Part shown: positions 55,343 through 64,000 of the stretch, one piece after another
Layout of the letters: each line of letters starts with the position of its first letter
How positions within the stretch are numbered: position 1 is the first letter of the stretch
NCBI RefSeq assembly: GCF_900113745.1
Contig: NZ_FOQL01000001.1
Coordinates: forward strand, 310,001-374,000
Source: Pseudomonas guineae
GTDB taxonomy: Bacteria; Pseudomonadota; Gammaproteobacteria; Pseudomonadales; Pseudomonadaceae
DNA: 64,000 nucleotides
Direction of reading: 5' to 3'
Translations under genes and position numbers: made by a program
Notes under the pieces: model-generated
What the model saw: the letters and a program-made list of their open reading frames with translations, nothing else
Told to the model about the DNA's origin: nothing
The model's database searches: none

Positions 55343-55517
55343 ATGCGGCTCCGATCGTCTGGGAGGTTTAAGGCTGTTGCCGCTTCAGCGCAGCCGAATG
55401 AATCTCAACAGACCATAGTCCACGGGATGAGGGCTGATGCTGATCTGCATCAAAACCACCGGTTGCTTGATAGGACAGCCTTAAGCACTACCCATTCAAC
55501 TCGTACAAGGATTCGCC

Positions 55518-56921
55518 ATGGCCCTGCTCAATTTCCTCGGCGCGATTCAACAAGTCACAGGTTCTTGCTACCTGATCGAAAGCCGCGACGGCGCAAAAGT
55601 ATTACTCGAGTGCGGCATGCGCCAAGGCCGCCGTGAAGAGGACGACAGTAATCGTGCGGCGTTTCCATTTGATCCGCAAAGCTTGGACGCCGTGGTGGTT
55701 TCACATGCGCACATAGACCACACCGGTCTGCTGCCGAAGCTCGCAGCTTCCGGCTACCGTGGGCCGATCTTCGCCACCGACGCGACCTCGGAACTGATGG
55801 AGTTGATGCTCCTCGACTCAGCCTTTATCCAAGAGAAAGACGCTGAGTGGGAGAACAAGTGGCGCGCACGCATGGGCAAAACGGCGATACGACCGCTGTA
55901 CACCACTGCGGATGCCGAACAGGCACTGAGCCAACGCCAGCCCATGGTTTATGGCGAAACCCGCGAAGTGGCTAAAGGTGTACAAGTGACCTTCCACAAT
56001 GCGGGCCATATTCTCGGCTCGGCGATTGTAGAAATTGCAGTGCAGGACCACCACCTGACTCGCCGTTTGGTATTTTCCGGTGATCTGGGCAATACCTGCT
56101 CACCCTTGATGCAAGATCCGAGCACGCTGACACAGGCCGACTTAGTGCTGCTTGAGTCAACCTACGGCGATCGCGATCATCGCAGCAGCGAGGACACCCT
56201 CGATGAACTAGCAGCGATTCTGCAACAGGCCCATCGCGACGGTGGCAACGTGATGATTCCCTCATTTTCCGTCGGCCGCACCCAAGACCTCATTTACTAC
56301 TTGGGCCGGTTTTACCACGAAGGTCGCCTGCCACAGCAGGTGGTCTTTCTCGACAGCCCTATGGCGATCCGTGCCAACGCTATTTACTCGCGCTTTCAGG
56401 ATCAGTTCAGCGCCGAAGATCGCGCCGCGTTTCAAGCCCATGGCAGCAAACGCATCGAAGACTGGCTACCCATCCTGCGCTGCACGCCAAGCCCGGAAGA
56501 GTCGATGGCGATTAATCGGATAAAAAGCGGCGCGATTATTATTGCCGGCAGCGGCATGTGCACCGGCGGGCGGATCGCCCACCACTTCAAGCACAACCTC
56601 TGGCGCGAGAGCTGCCACCTGATATTTCCCGGTTTTCAGGCCAAGGGTACGCTGGGGCGCAACATTGTCGATGGCGCACAGAGCGTAAAAGTCCTCCATC
56701 AGCGCATTGCGGTAAAAGCCAAAGTGCATACCCTCGGAGGCTTCTCTGCACATGCTGGGCAGTCGCAATTAATTGATTGGGTCAGTCACTTCGAACACCA
56801 CCCCGAGCTGTATCTGGTGCACGGCGAATTAGAGAAGACGCAGGCGCTGCAACAGGCCTTGCGTGAGCGGCTGAACTGGATCGCGAACATTCCAGAGCCT
56901 GGGGAACAAATCGCGCTCTGA
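55518..56921 (+). CDS. Metallo-beta-lactamase/beta-CASP RNA-processing nuclease
   Basis: 467 residues, CPSF/Ysh1-like bacterial family. The MBL motif HAHIDHTG is near residue 60, with a further metal His in NAGHILGSAIVEI and Asp in VFSGDLGN. The beta-CASP cap is present (PSFSVGRTQDLIYYLGRFYH), as is the C-terminal SGMCTGGRIAHH and GGFSAHAGQSQL. The metal ligands appear complete, so endo/exonuclease activity on RNA is expected. AAGGA precedes the ATG. Confidence 0.93.
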   Translation: MALLNFLGAIQQVTGSCYLIESRDGAKVLLECGMRQGRREEDDSNRAAFPFDPQSLDAVVVSHAHIDHTGLLPKLAASGYRGPIFATDATSELMELMLLDSAFIQEKDAEWENKWRARMGKTAIRPLYTTADAEQALSQRQPMVYGETREVAKGVQVTFHNAGHILGSAIVEIAVQDHHLTRRLVFSGDLGNTCSPLMQDPSTLTQADLVLLESTYGDRDHRSSEDTLDELAAILQQAHRDGGNVMIPSFSVGRTQDLIYYLGRFYHEGRLPQQVVFLDSPMAIRANAIYSRFQDQFSAEDRAAFQAHGSKRIEDWLPILRCTPSPEESMAINRIKSGAIIIAGSGMCTGGRIAHHFKHNLWRESCHLIFPGFQAKGTLGRNIVDGAQSVKVLHQRIAVKAKVHTLGGFSAHAGQSQLIDWVSHFEHHPELYLVHGELEKTQALQQALRERLNWIANIPEPGEQIAL

Positions 56922-57044
56922 TGCGACCCATTTCCGGCGACGAGCAGGCGGCGGCGCCTTACAAACCGTTAACCGCCAGGCATACTCAGGCCATGGCCGA
57001 GGTGGTAATCACAACCTCGGCCGGCAACCTGAAGGAGAAGTTGT

Positions 57045-58145
57045 ATGCCCGATGAATCGGACGATTATCTGTCCCGGCATTTTCAGATCAGTGGCGTCGA
57101 CCTGAACAGTAAAGTGGAAGAACTGAGCAATCTGGCCGCTCCACCGAACAGCCCCAACATAAAGCTCTACCAGGCCATGCTCAACACAGTGGTGCGCATG
57201 GCACAGGCGGACCGTAATCGCTGGGACGCCAAGATCATGCAACAAACCTTGCGCGAAATGGAGCAGGCCTTCAGCGCACTGGAGCAGTTCAAGCGGCGGC
57301 GTAAGGTGACCGTGTTCGGCTCAGCACGCACCCCAACCGACCACCCGATGTACAGCCTGGCCCGCGACCTTGGCGCGACGCTCGCCAAACACAACCTGAT
57401 GGTTATCACCGGTGCCGGCGGCGGCATCATGGCGGCCGCCCATGAAGGCGCAGGCCTGGAAAACAGCCTAGGGCTGAACATCACCCTGCCCTTCGAACAG
57501 GACGCTAATGCCACCGTGCAGGGCAGCAGTAACCTGCTGTCATTCCACTTCTTCTTTCTACGTAAGTTGTTCTTCGTCAAGGAGGCCGATGGCCTAGTAC
57601 TTTGCCCGGGCGGCTTCGGCACACTCGACGAAGCGCTAGAAGTGTTGACCTTGATCCAAACGGGTAAAAGCCCATTGCTACCAGTGGTGCTCCTCGATCA
57701 ACCAGGCGGCACTTTCTGGACCAGCGCCCTGGCGTTTATCCGCGAACAATTGCAAGACAGCGGTTATATCCTGGCCAGCGACATGCACCTGGTGCGTCTG
57801 GTGCACAGCGTCGATGAGGCAGCTGAAGAAATCGCCCAGTTCTATCGCAACTACCACTCCAGCCGTTGGCTAAGCGAGCGCTACGTGATTCGTCTTAACC
57901 ACGCGCTGAGCGAGCAGACCATGCTGCAGCTGAACAGCGAGTTCCTTGACCTGTGTAAACACGGCGACTTCCAACAGCAAGCACGCTGTGAGTCCGAACA
58001 AGACGAGCCGGAACTCTGCCATATGACGCGCCTGGCTTTTGCCTTTAGCGGCCGCAACCACGGACGCTTGCGCGAACTGCTGAACCTGGTTAATCAACCG
58101 CAGAGCTGGGCAGAAACAGCCTTACAGGCAAAACCCAATCAATAG
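57045..58145 (+). CDS. LOG-family protein (possible nucleotide 5'-monophosphate nucleosidase)
   Basis: 366 residues. The LOG core (about 85-260) has TVFGSARTPTDHPMYSLARD, GAGGGIMAAAHEGAG and the signature LCPGGFGTLDEALEVLTLIQ. These are the PGGxGTxxE phosphoribohydrolase motifs. N- and C-terminal extensions of about 80 and 100 residues distinguish it from plant-type LOG proteins, as in the long bacterial class (YgdH/PpnN-like). It probably cleaves nucleoside 5'-monophosphates to base and ribose-5-phosphate. GGAG is well placed. Confidence 0.85.
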   Translation: MPDESDDYLSRHFQISGVDLNSKVEELSNLAAPPNSPNIKLYQAMLNTVVRMAQADRNRWDAKIMQQTLREMEQAFSALEQFKRRRKVTVFGSARTPTDHPMYSLARDLGATLAKHNLMVITGAGGGIMAAAHEGAGLENSLGLNITLPFEQDANATVQGSSNLLSFHFFFLRKLFFVKEADGLVLCPGGFGTLDEALEVLTLIQTGKSPLLPVVLLDQPGGTFWTSALAFIREQLQDSGYILASDMHLVRLVHSVDEAAEEIAQFYRNYHSSRWLSERYVIRLNHALSEQTMLQLNSEFLDLCKHGDFQQQARCESEQDEPELCHMTRLAFAFSGRNHGRLRELLNLVNQPQSWAETALQAKPNQ

Positions 58146-58301
58146 CCTACTCAGGGGCTAGCGCAAATGCCTACGCTCCCGCGAACAACTCTTTATTGGC
58201 TTTTACGCGGCCGCATAAAAGCCTTTATCGCGGCTGCGGCGCAACATATTGGAATGGGGAATAACGGAATAAACCGGCGAGCTTAATCCAAGCTGAGCAA
58301 G

Positions 58302-58336
58302 CAATCGCCAATCGCCAATCGCCAATCGCCAATCGC
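58302..58336. repeat. Five exact tandem copies of a 7-bp unit next to recX
   Basis: CAATCGC is repeated five times without change, ending 3 bp before the complement of the recX stop codon. The block lies in the 194-bp LOG-recX gap, both of whose genes point into it. The rest of the gap shows nothing definite. Confidence 0.95.
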
Positions 58337-58339
58337 AGC

Positions 58340-58804
58340 TTAATCGTCCAACGCCCCCCGCAACAAACGCCCAATCAACTCAGGCGGATAACCTCGATAG
58401 CTGAGAAAACGCCCTTGCTTGGCACGCTCACGAACATCGCGCGGCAGTTCCCCAGCAAACTTGCGCTGCCAGGTTTCCTGCAGGCGCTCACGCCAGTCGA
58501 TACCACTGTCGCGCAAGGCTTGTTCGACATCGCTACGGGTTAGGCCACGCTGCGTCAGCTCTTCGCGGATGCGCAACGGCCCATAGCCGGCGCGCGCTTT
58601 GTAACTGACAAACGCTTCTAGGTAGCGCGCCTCAGACAACAAACCCTCTTCCGACAGGCGGTCGAGGGCTGCGTTTATTAATTCATCTGGCGCGCCACGG
58701 GTGCGTAGCTTACGAACCAACTCGACGCGACCATGTTCGCGCCGCGCCAGTAAGTCCATAGCGGCCCGTCGCACTGCGACGGGGTTATCCAGAGCAATGG
58801 CCAT
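58340..58804 (-). CDS. recX: Regulatory protein RecX
   Basis: Inhibits RecA filament growth. It has 154 residues of three-helix repeats, with [40 protein letters not shown] and [19 protein letters not shown] typical of RecX. It lies 11 bp downstream of recA in one SOS-controlled unit. The stop codon abuts the 7-bp tandem repeat. Confidence 0.96.
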   Translation of the reverse strand: MAIALDNPVAVRRAAMDLLARREHGRVELVRKLRTRGAPDELINAALDRLSEEGLLSEARYLEAFVSYKARAGYGPLRIREELTQRGLTRSDVEQALRDSGIDWRERLQETWQRKFAGELPRDVRERAKQGRFLSYRGYPPELIGRLLRGALDD

Positions 58805-58815
58805 GGTCCAATAAA

Positions 58816-59859
58816 TCAGGCGTCGGCATCAGCCAGGTCAGCGGCCGTGGAGTTAGCTTTGGTCGCCGGCGTAGCCACCAGCAACTTTTCACGAATAAGC
58901 CCTTCGACAGTACGTGCTATTTCTGGATTGTCTTCCAGGTACTTGGCCGAGTTAGCCTTGCCCTGGCCAATCTTGCTCCCCTGGTAGCTGTACCAGGCAC
59001 CGGATTTTTCTAGGAAACCGTGCAGTACGCCGAGGTCAATGATTTCGCCATTACGGTAAATGCCCTTGCCATACAGAATCTGGAATTCAGCCTGACGGAA
59101 AGGCGGAGCAACTTTGTTCTTCACGACTTTGACGCGGGTTTCGCTGCCGACTACTTCGTCGCCTTCTTTCACCGCACCAGTGCGGCGGATATCCAAACGC
59201 ACCGAGGCATAGAACTTCAGCGCGTTACCACCGGTGGTGGTTTCCGGGCTGCCAAACATTACGCCGATCTTCATACGAATCTGGTTGATGAAAATCACCA
59301 AGCAGTTAGCGTTCTTGATGTTGCCGGTGATTTTGCGCAGCGCCTGGCTCATTAGGCGAGCCTGCAGGCCGACGTGCATGTCGCCCATCTCACCTTCAAT
59401 TTCCGCTTTCGGCACCAGCGCCGCCACGGAGTCGATGACAATCACGTCAACGGCATTGGAACGCACCAGCATATCGGTGATTTCCAGGGCTTGCTCGCCG
59501 GTATCCGGCTGCGATACCAACAGGTCATCCACATTCACGCCCAACTTGCCGGCGTATTCAGGATCAAGCGCATGTTCGGCATCGACGAAGGCGCAAGTGG
59601 CGCCAAGCTTCTGTGCCTCGGCGATCACCGACAGGGTCAGGGTGGTTTTACCGGAGGACTCAGGGCCATAGATTTCGACGATACGACCCTTAGGCAGACC
59701 GCCAATCCCCAGTGCGATGTCAAGACCCAGCGAGCCGGTAGAGATGGCCGGAATCGCCTGACGATCGTGATCGCCCATGCGCATGACCGCGCCTTTGCCG
59801 AATTGCTTTTCAATCTGGCCTAGGGCAGCCGCCAAGGCACGCTTCTTATTCTCGTCCAT
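58816..59859 (-). CDS. recA: Recombinase RecA
   Basis: Strand-exchange ATPase and LexA co-protease, 347 residues. Walker [10 protein letters not shown] is at 65-73, with Walker [16 protein letters not shown]-binding loop 2 region [20 protein letters not shown] and an acidic C-terminus. [20 protein letters not shown] is the standard start. A perfect LexA box lies about 50 bp upstream. Confidence 0.99.
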   Translation of the reverse strand: MDENKKRALAAALGQIEKQFGKGAVMRMGDHDRQAIPAISTGSLGLDIALGIGGLPKGRIVEIYGPESSGKTTLTLSVIAEAQKLGATCAFVDAEHALDPEYAGKLGVNVDDLLVSQPDTGEQALEITDMLVRSNAVDVIVIDSVAALVPKAEIEGEMGDMHVGLQARLMSQALRKITGNIKNANCLVIFINQIRMKIGVMFGSPETTTGGNALKFYASVRLDIRRTGAVKEGDEVVGSETRVKVVKNKVAPPFRQAEFQILYGKGIYRNGEIIDLGVLHGFLEKSGAWYSYQGSKIGQGKANSAKYLEDNPEIARTVEGLIREKLLVATPATKANSTAADLADADA

Positions 59860-59906
59860 TTAAGTCCTCACGTAATCAAGAAGGGCCAGCTAGCGGCCAC
59901 CAACAA

Positions 59907-59922
59907 CTGTATAAGTAGACAG
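59907..59922. promoter_or_regulatory. LexA (SOS) box of recA
   Basis: Minus-strand CTGTCTACTTATACAG fits CTGT-N8-ACAG exactly. It is 48 bp before the recA ATG, the normal place for LexA repression of recA-recX. Confidence 0.93.
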
Positions 59923-59949
59923 TATTATTCCACAGGGCAAGTCGCCCGC

Positions 59950-60462
59950 CTACCCCGCGTTTGGATTTTCTTGCGCCAACAGGCGCAACAGCCCCGCCAG
60001 TGCGGCCTCGACCGTTTGTCGGCGCACTTCGCCACGGCCACCGGCAAACTGGCGGCGCGCACTAAAAAGCTGTGCTCCATCGCCCCAGGCCAACCATATA
60101 GTGCCCACCGGTTTCTGCGGCGTACCGCCATCGGGCCCGGCCACACCGCTAACGGCCACCGCATAGCGTGCACCGCTTTTGGCTTGAGCGCCGCGCACCA
60201 TCGCTTCGACCACCTCCTGACTCACCGCACCGACAGTATTGAATAGTACCTCTGGCACCTCGAGCTGCTTGCTCTTTTGTCGGTTGGAATAGGTGATATA
60301 CCCGGCCTCGAACCAAGCCGAACTGCCAGGTATTCGCGTGATTGCCTCGGCAATGCCGCCACCTGTACAGGACTCAGCGGTTGCCACCTGAGCATTACTG
60401 CGCGTCAGTTTCTCGCCCAATTCAGCAGCCAATTGGGTCAGGACGTGATCATTACTCGTCAT
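59950..60462 (-). CDS. pncC: CinA C-terminal family nicotinamide-nucleotide amidohydrolase (PncC)
   Basis: 170 residues from MTSNDHVLTQLAAELGEKLT, with GGAG six bases upstream; an in-frame extension overlaps mutS and is rejected. The catalytic AESCTGGGIAEAITRIPGSS and AVSGVAGPDGGTPQKPVGTI motifs identify the CinA C-terminal domain, which deamidates NMN. The N-terminal MoaB-like domain of full CinA is absent, as in E. coli YgaD. It sits between recA and the divergent mutS gene, as in P. aeruginosa. Confidence 0.95.
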   Translation of the reverse strand: MTSNDHVLTQLAAELGEKLTRSNAQVATAESCTGGGIAEAITRIPGSSAWFEAGYITYSNRQKSKQLEVPEVLFNTVGAVSQEVVEAMVRGAQAKSGARYAVAVSGVAGPDGGTPQKPVGTIWLAWGDGAQLFSARRQFAGGRGEVRRQTVEAALAGLLRLLAQENPNAG

Positions 60463-60540
60463 CAGCACTCCGGGGTTAAAGCCAGCCAGGCTGATACCGT
60501 ACACTAGGCGCTTTTGCGATTCAGCCGGACAGTTAAAACG

Positions 60541-63114
60541 ATGAGCCAAAGCGACCTCAGTTCTCACACGCCGATGATGCAGCAGTATTGGAGGCTGAAA
60601 AACCAGCACCCTGACGAGCTGATGTTTTACCGCATGGGCGACTTCTACGAGATCTTCTATGAGGACGCGAAAAAAGCCGCGAAGCTGCTGGACATCACCT
60701 TAACAGCCCGCGGCCAATCAGCTGGCCAGGCCATTCCTATGTGTGGCATTCCCTACCACTCGCTCGAGGGTTACCTGGCCAAGCTGGTCAAGTTAGGTGA
60801 GTCGGTGGTGATCTGCGAGCAAGTCGGTGATCCGGCGACCAGCAAGGGTCCAGTAGAGCGCCAAGTGGTACGCATCATCACCCCCGGCACCATCAGCGAT
60901 GAGGCGCTACTCGATGAGCGGCGCGACAACCTGTTGGCAGCAGTGCTGGGTGATGAGCGCTTGTTCGGCCTGGCGGTGCTGGATATCACCAGTGGCCGCT
61001 TTAGCGTTCTGGAGATTAAAGGCTGGGAGAATCTGCTAGCCGAGCTGGAGCGCCTGAATCCGGTTGAACTGTTGATTCCGGATGACTGGCCGCTGGACTT
61101 GCCTGCCGAGAAACGTCGCGGCGCCAAACGCCGTGCGCCCTGGGATTTCGAACGTGATACGGCGCTCAAGAGCTTATGTCAGCAGTTCGCCACTCAGGAC
61201 CTCAAAGGCTTTGGTTGCGAGAATTTGTCCCTTGCCATTGGCGCCGCTGGTTGCCTGCTGGCTTACGCCAAGGAAACCCAGCGCACGGCCCTGCCGCATT
61301 TGCGCAGCCTGCGCCATGAGCGCCTGGACGACACGGTGATTCTCGACGGTGCCAGCCGGCGCAATCTCGAGCTAGATATCAACTTAGCCGGCGGTCGCGA
61401 CAACACCCTGCAATCGGTGGTCGACCGCTGCCAAACCGCCATGGGCAGCCGCCTACTCAGCCGCTGGCTGAATCGCCCACTGCGTGACCAGGTCATTCTG
61501 GAAGCGCGACAGGAATCGATTGCCTGCCTACTGGAACGCTATCGTTTTGAAACCCTGCAGCCGCAGCTCAAGGAAATCGGCGATTTAGAACGTATTCTGG
61601 CGCGTATCGGCCTACGCAACGCCCGTCCACGCGACCTCGCACGCCTGCGTGACGCCCTGGCCGCGCTGCCTGAGTTGCAAATGGCGATGACCAACTTGCA
61701 AGCGCCGCATTTGGCCGAACTGGCGAATGAAGTCAGCACCTATCCAGAACTGGCTGAGCTACTGGCCCGCGCGATTAATGATAATCCGCCGGCGGTGATC
61801 CGCGATGGTGGCGTGCTGAAAACCGGCTACGACGCCGAACTGGACGAATTGCAATCGCTCAGCGAAAACGCCGGCCAGTACCTGATGGACTTGGAAACCC
61901 GCGAAAAAGCCCGCACCGGCCTGGCCAACCTCAAGGTCGGCTACAACCGCGTACACGGTTACTTTATCGAGCTACCCAGTAAGCAGGCTGAGTCAGCACC
62001 GGCTGACTATATCCGCCGTCAGACACTTAAGGGTGCAGAGCGTTTTATCACCCCCGAACTCAAGGAGTTTGAAGACAAAGCACTGTCAGCCAAAAGCCGC
62101 GCCCTGGCACGCGAGAAGATGCTCTATGACGCCCTACTGGAACGGTTGATCGGCCACCTTGGCCCGCTGCAAGACAGCGCCGCTGCGCTGGCCGAGCTAG
62201 ACGTGCTCAGTAATCTGGCAGAGCGCGCGCTCAATCTAGACCTGAATTGCCCGCACTTTGTCGATGAGCCATGCATGCGCATCGACCAAGGTCGTCACCC
62301 GGTGGTTGAGCAAGTATTGACCACGCCATTTGTGGCCAACGACCTGAGCCTGGACGATGACACGCGCATGCTGATCATCACCGGGCCGAACATGGGTGGT
62401 AAATCCACCTATATGCGTCAGACCGCGCTGATCGTGCTGCTTGCGCACATCGGCAGCTTCGTCCCGGCAAAAAGCTGTGAGCTGTCACTGGTTGACCGTA
62501 TTTTTACCCGTATAGGTTCGAGCGATGACCTGGCCGGCGGTCGCTCGACCTTTATGGTGGAGATGAGCGAGACCGCCAACATCCTGCATAACGCCACAGA
62601 GCGCAGCCTGGTGTTGATGGACGAAGTCGGCCGCGGCACCAGCACCTTCGACGGTCTGTCTCTGGCCTGGGCGGCGGCCGAGCAACTGGCCAAGCTGCGT
62701 GCCTACACCCTATTCGCTACCCATTACTTTGAACTAACCGTACTGCCAGAAAGCCAGCCCATCGTGGCCAACGTGCACCTCAACGCTACCGAGCATAATG
62801 AGCGCATCGTGTTCCTCCACCACGTGCTGCCGGGCCCTGCCAGCCAGAGCTATGGTCTCGCCGTCGCGCAACTGGCCGGCGTGCCAAACGAGGTGATTCT
62901 GCGTGCCCGCGAGCACCTAGCACGCTTGGAAACCACCAGCCTGCCTCATGACTTACCCGTGCCCCAGTCAGGCCAAACAGCCGCCCCCATGCAAAGCGAC
63001 ATGTTCGCCAGCCTGCCGCATCCACTGCTTGAGGCATTACAGAAAATCAATCCAGATGATCTGACTCCGCGCAAAGCCTTGGAACTGTTATATACATGGA
63101 AGACACGCTTCTAA
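60541..63114 (+). CDS. mutS: DNA mismatch repair protein MutS
   Basis: Mismatch recognition ATPase, 857 residues from [20 protein letters not shown]. The mismatch-binding Phe-X-Glu is F35-Y36-E37 in GDFYEIF. Walker [10 protein letters not shown] is at 615-623, with signature region [14 protein letters not shown], Walker [17 protein letters not shown] and ATHYFELT. The C-terminal tetramerisation segment is present. Nine extra in-frame codons upstream are not conserved. Confidence 0.98.
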   Translation: MSQSDLSSHTPMMQQYWRLKNQHPDELMFYRMGDFYEIFYEDAKKAAKLLDITLTARGQSAGQAIPMCGIPYHSLEGYLAKLVKLGESVVICEQVGDPATSKGPVERQVVRIITPGTISDEALLDERRDNLLAAVLGDERLFGLAVLDITSGRFSVLEIKGWENLLAELERLNPVELLIPDDWPLDLPAEKRRGAKRRAPWDFERDTALKSLCQQFATQDLKGFGCENLSLAIGAAGCLLAYAKETQRTALPHLRSLRHERLDDTVILDGASRRNLELDINLAGGRDNTLQSVVDRCQTAMGSRLLSRWLNRPLRDQVILEARQESIACLLERYRFETLQPQLKEIGDLERILARIGLRNARPRDLARLRDALAALPELQMAMTNLQAPHLAELANEVSTYPELAELLARAINDNPPAVIRDGGVLKTGYDAELDELQSLSENAGQYLMDLETREKARTGLANLKVGYNRVHGYFIELPSKQAESAPADYIRRQTLKGAERFITPELKEFEDKALSAKSRALAREKMLYDALLERLIGHLGPLQDSAAALAELDVLSNLAERALNLDLNCPHFVDEPCMRIDQGRHPVVEQVLTTPFVANDLSLDDDTRMLIITGPNMGGKSTYMRQTALIVLLAHIGSFVPAKSCELSLVDRIFTRIGSSDDLAGGRSTFMVEMSETANILHNATERSLVLMDEVGRGTSTFDGLSLAWAAAEQLAKLRAYTLFATHYFELTVLPESQPIVANVHLNATEHNERIVFLHHVLPGPASQSYGLAVAQLAGVPNEVILRAREHLARLETTSLPHDLPVPQSGQTAAPMQSDMFASLPHPLLEALQKINPDDLTPRKALELLYTWKTRF

Positions 63115-63131
63115 CGCTATTGCGCGTGAAC

Positions 63132-63140
63132 TGTTAGAAT
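63132..63140 (+). promoter_or_regulatory. Possible extended -10 promoter of fdxA
   Basis: TGTTAGAAT fits an extended -10 (TGn-TAnnnT), 113 bp before the fdxA ATG and 18 bp after mutS. No convincing -35 is present. Confidence 0.4.
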
Positions 63141-63252
63141 CGCGCGCATTTTTATCAATGCCCGACTTAACGCCTGAGCCGTGGCCATTACCCCTAGCCT
63201 GCTAAAGCCCGCATAGAACGGGGCAGGCTGGCGCCCGAGGAGAGAATCAGAA

Positions 63253-63576
63253 ATGACCTTCGTCGTTACCGACAACTGCGTCAAATGCAAATACACCGAC
63301 TGCGTAGAAGTCTGCCCGGTGGACTGTTTCTACGAAGGCCCGAACTTCCTGGTGATCCACCCGGATGAGTGCATTGACTGCGCACTCTGCGAGCCTGAAT
63401 GCCCTGCGCAAGCCATCTTCTCTGAAGACGAGGTACCGGAAGACCAGCAGGAATATACCGAGCTGAACGCCGACCTGGCCGAAATCTGGCCAAACATCAC
63501 CGAGAAGAAAGAATCCTTGCCGGACGCTGAAGAGTGGGATGGCGTTAAGGACAAACTGCAATACCTAGAGCGTTAG
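63253..63576 (+). CDS. fdxA: Seven-iron ferredoxin FdxA ([3Fe-4S][4Fe-4S])
   Basis: 107 residues, the Azotobacter FdI type. N-terminal Cys are C9, C17, C21 and C25 in TDNCVKC...[10 protein letters not shown], and the second set is C40, C43, C46 and C50 in [14 protein letters not shown]. With C12 replacing a normal spacer this gives one 3Fe and one 4Fe cluster. The acidic C-terminal extension (about 50 residues) is typical. GAGGAGAG precedes the ATG. The fdxA-rsmZ order is a Pseudomonas hallmark. Confidence 0.95.
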   Translation: MTFVVTDNCVKCKYTDCVEVCPVDCFYEGPNFLVIHPDECIDCALCEPECPAQAIFSEDEVPEDQQEYTELNADLAEIWPNITEKKESLPDAEEWDGVKDKLQYLER

Positions 63577-63596
63577 AACCCGGCTCACCTGGCTGT

Positions 63597-63622
63597 AAAA
63601 AACCCGCCTTGCGCGGGTTTTT
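63597..63622 (+). terminator. Terminator of fdxA
   Basis: AACCCGC-CTT-GCGCGGGTT stem followed by TTTT; 21 bp after the fdxA stop. Confidence 0.85.
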
Positions 63623-63636
63623 GCTTTTCTGCAGGC

Positions 63637-63662
63637 AAAAAAAGGGGCGGTATTAACCGCCC
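63637..63662 (-). terminator. Terminator of rsmZ
   Basis: GGGCGGT-TAAT-ACCGCCC stem on the minus strand followed by seven T (63637-63643). Confidence 0.9.
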
Positions 63663-63770
63663 ACTCTTTTGTCCCTAATCCCTGTATTTCCCAGCTCATC
63701 ATCCTGATGAATCGCATCATGCGATGTCCTGACTGTCATCCTAACAACCTGTGCGTGTCCGTGTGCACAG
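63637..63770 (-). ncRNA. rsmZ: Small regulatory RNA RsmZ (RsmA/CsrA-sequestering)
   Basis: About 134 nt on the minus strand, located where Pseudomonas carries rsmZ, next to fdxA. Seven GGA motifs are spread over the RNA (minus-strand GGA at 63760, 63741, 63729, 63704, 63691, 63681 and 63674). The 5' hairpin CTGTGC-ACACGGACAC-GCACAG presents GGA in its loop, as does TCATC-AGGAT-GATGA. It ends with a GGGCGG...CCGCCC terminator and T-run. RsmZ titrates RsmA/RsmE and so relieves translational repression under Gac control. The 5' end is inferred from the promoter; ends may shift by a few bases. Confidence 0.9.
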
Positions 63771-63775
63771 CTGTA

Positions 63776-63803
63776 ATACTAGCGATCTTTACCGGCCTAA
63801 CAA
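63776..63803 (-). promoter_or_regulatory. Sigma-70-type promoter of rsmZ
   Basis: Minus-strand TTGTTA, 16-bp spacer, TAGTAT, placing the start near 63770 at the foot of the first hairpin. An AT-rich linker (63841-63900) lies between promoter and GacA box, like the MvaT/IHF-bound linker described for rsmZ of other pseudomonads. Confidence 0.65.
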
Positions 63804-63928
63804 GCGCTTAAGATGAAGCAAGCATCGCTCAAACTCGCTTACTCAAAAAAATAGTCTATACAAATCAACAATTTAAAATCGTAACAGGCATTTTATAACC
63901 GACCTAAACACCAAACGCTTACGCAGCC

Positions 63929-63946
63929 TGTAAGCAATGGCTTACA
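63929..63946. promoter_or_regulatory. GacA box (upstream activating sequence) of rsmZ
   Basis: TGTAAGCAATGGCTTACA fits the GacA consensus TGTAAG-N6-CTTACA exactly. It is centred about 167 bp before the inferred rsmZ start, the known spacing class for rsmY/rsmZ. Beyond it, to the window end, I see no gene. Confidence 0.93.
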
Positions 63947-64000
63947 TGAGCTCTCGCATAAGTAGTAGAGAACACCACCCGGCGCGGCGCAAATACAGCG

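Noticed and set aside
58302..58336. Tandem repeats considered as a CRISPR array
   Set aside because: The unit is only 7 bp, with no spacers and no cas genes nearby.

Overview
The window is a chromosomal segment of a Pseudomonas species. The gene order matches known Pseudomonas blocks: flgBCDE-flgFGHIJKL, bfd-bfr-grxD, argF, the braCDEFG amino-acid transporter, fpr/finR, dgkA-erdR, and recX-recA-cinA-mutS-fdxA-rsmZ. Codon use is GC-rich throughout, except for an AT-richer first ~1.2 kb. No prophage, insertion sequence, CRISPR array, tRNA or rRNA gene was seen.

Layout. 1-1200: two AT-richer genes next to the flagellar locus, the end of a glycosyltransferase-like protein and a SAM methyltransferase. 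They look like the edge of a flagellin or surface-glycan modification island. 1242-12873: twelve flagellar rod, ring, hook and junction genes on the minus strand. Two sigma-54 promoters and one terminator divide them into flgBCDE and flgFGHIJKL. 13195-14536: iron storage and Fe-S genes (Fur-controlled bfd, bfr, grxD). 14653-16761: an orphan molybdopterin oxidoreductase. 16905-20496: a lipoprotein, argF fused translationally to an orphan ABC ATPase, and a PhzF-family enzyme. 20648-25246: glycerol metabolism (glpK, glpR, glpD), with ybaK where glpF is usually found and GlpR-like operators. 25332-29721: a 38-residue ccoM-like gene behind a perfect Anr box, then alkB with small partners and rapA.

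29789-42250: an MFS transporter with a hydroxypyruvate isomerase/GlxR-like pair, two small Pseudomonas-type proteins (DUF5064, DUF2288), the branched-chain amino-acid ABC transporter braC-DEFG, and an iclR-hutG-gltS unit for formiminoglutamate/glutamate. 42475-47392: an RsuA-type pseudouridine synthase homologue without the catalytic aspartate, a DUF1456 protein, rhlG, trmO, a VOC gene broken by one amber codon, and a PAS-GAF-GGDEF diguanylate cyclase. 47454-58145: fpr/finR, dgkA, erdR, an EamA exporter, a DTW tRNA-modification protein, a PA3611-like secreted protein, a divergent phosphoketolase-like enzyme, a beta-CASP nuclease and a LOG protein.

58302-64000: a 7-bp tandem repeat next to recX, then SOS-controlled recA-recX, cinA/pncC, mutS and fdxA. 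The window closes with the regulatory RNA gene rsmZ on the minus strand. Its terminator, seven GGA motifs, sigma-70-like promoter, AT-rich linker and palindromic GacA box are all visible.

Most of the window is conserved core genome, and I found no clear new multi-gene system. The best leads are the catalytically degenerate pseudouridine synthase homologue, the phosphoketolase-like enzyme with altered active-site motifs, the glp locus rearrangement with a tRNA-editing gene under a GlpR-like site, and the small genes and RNA that a long-ORF search misses (ccoM, the 53-residue alkB partner, rsmZ).
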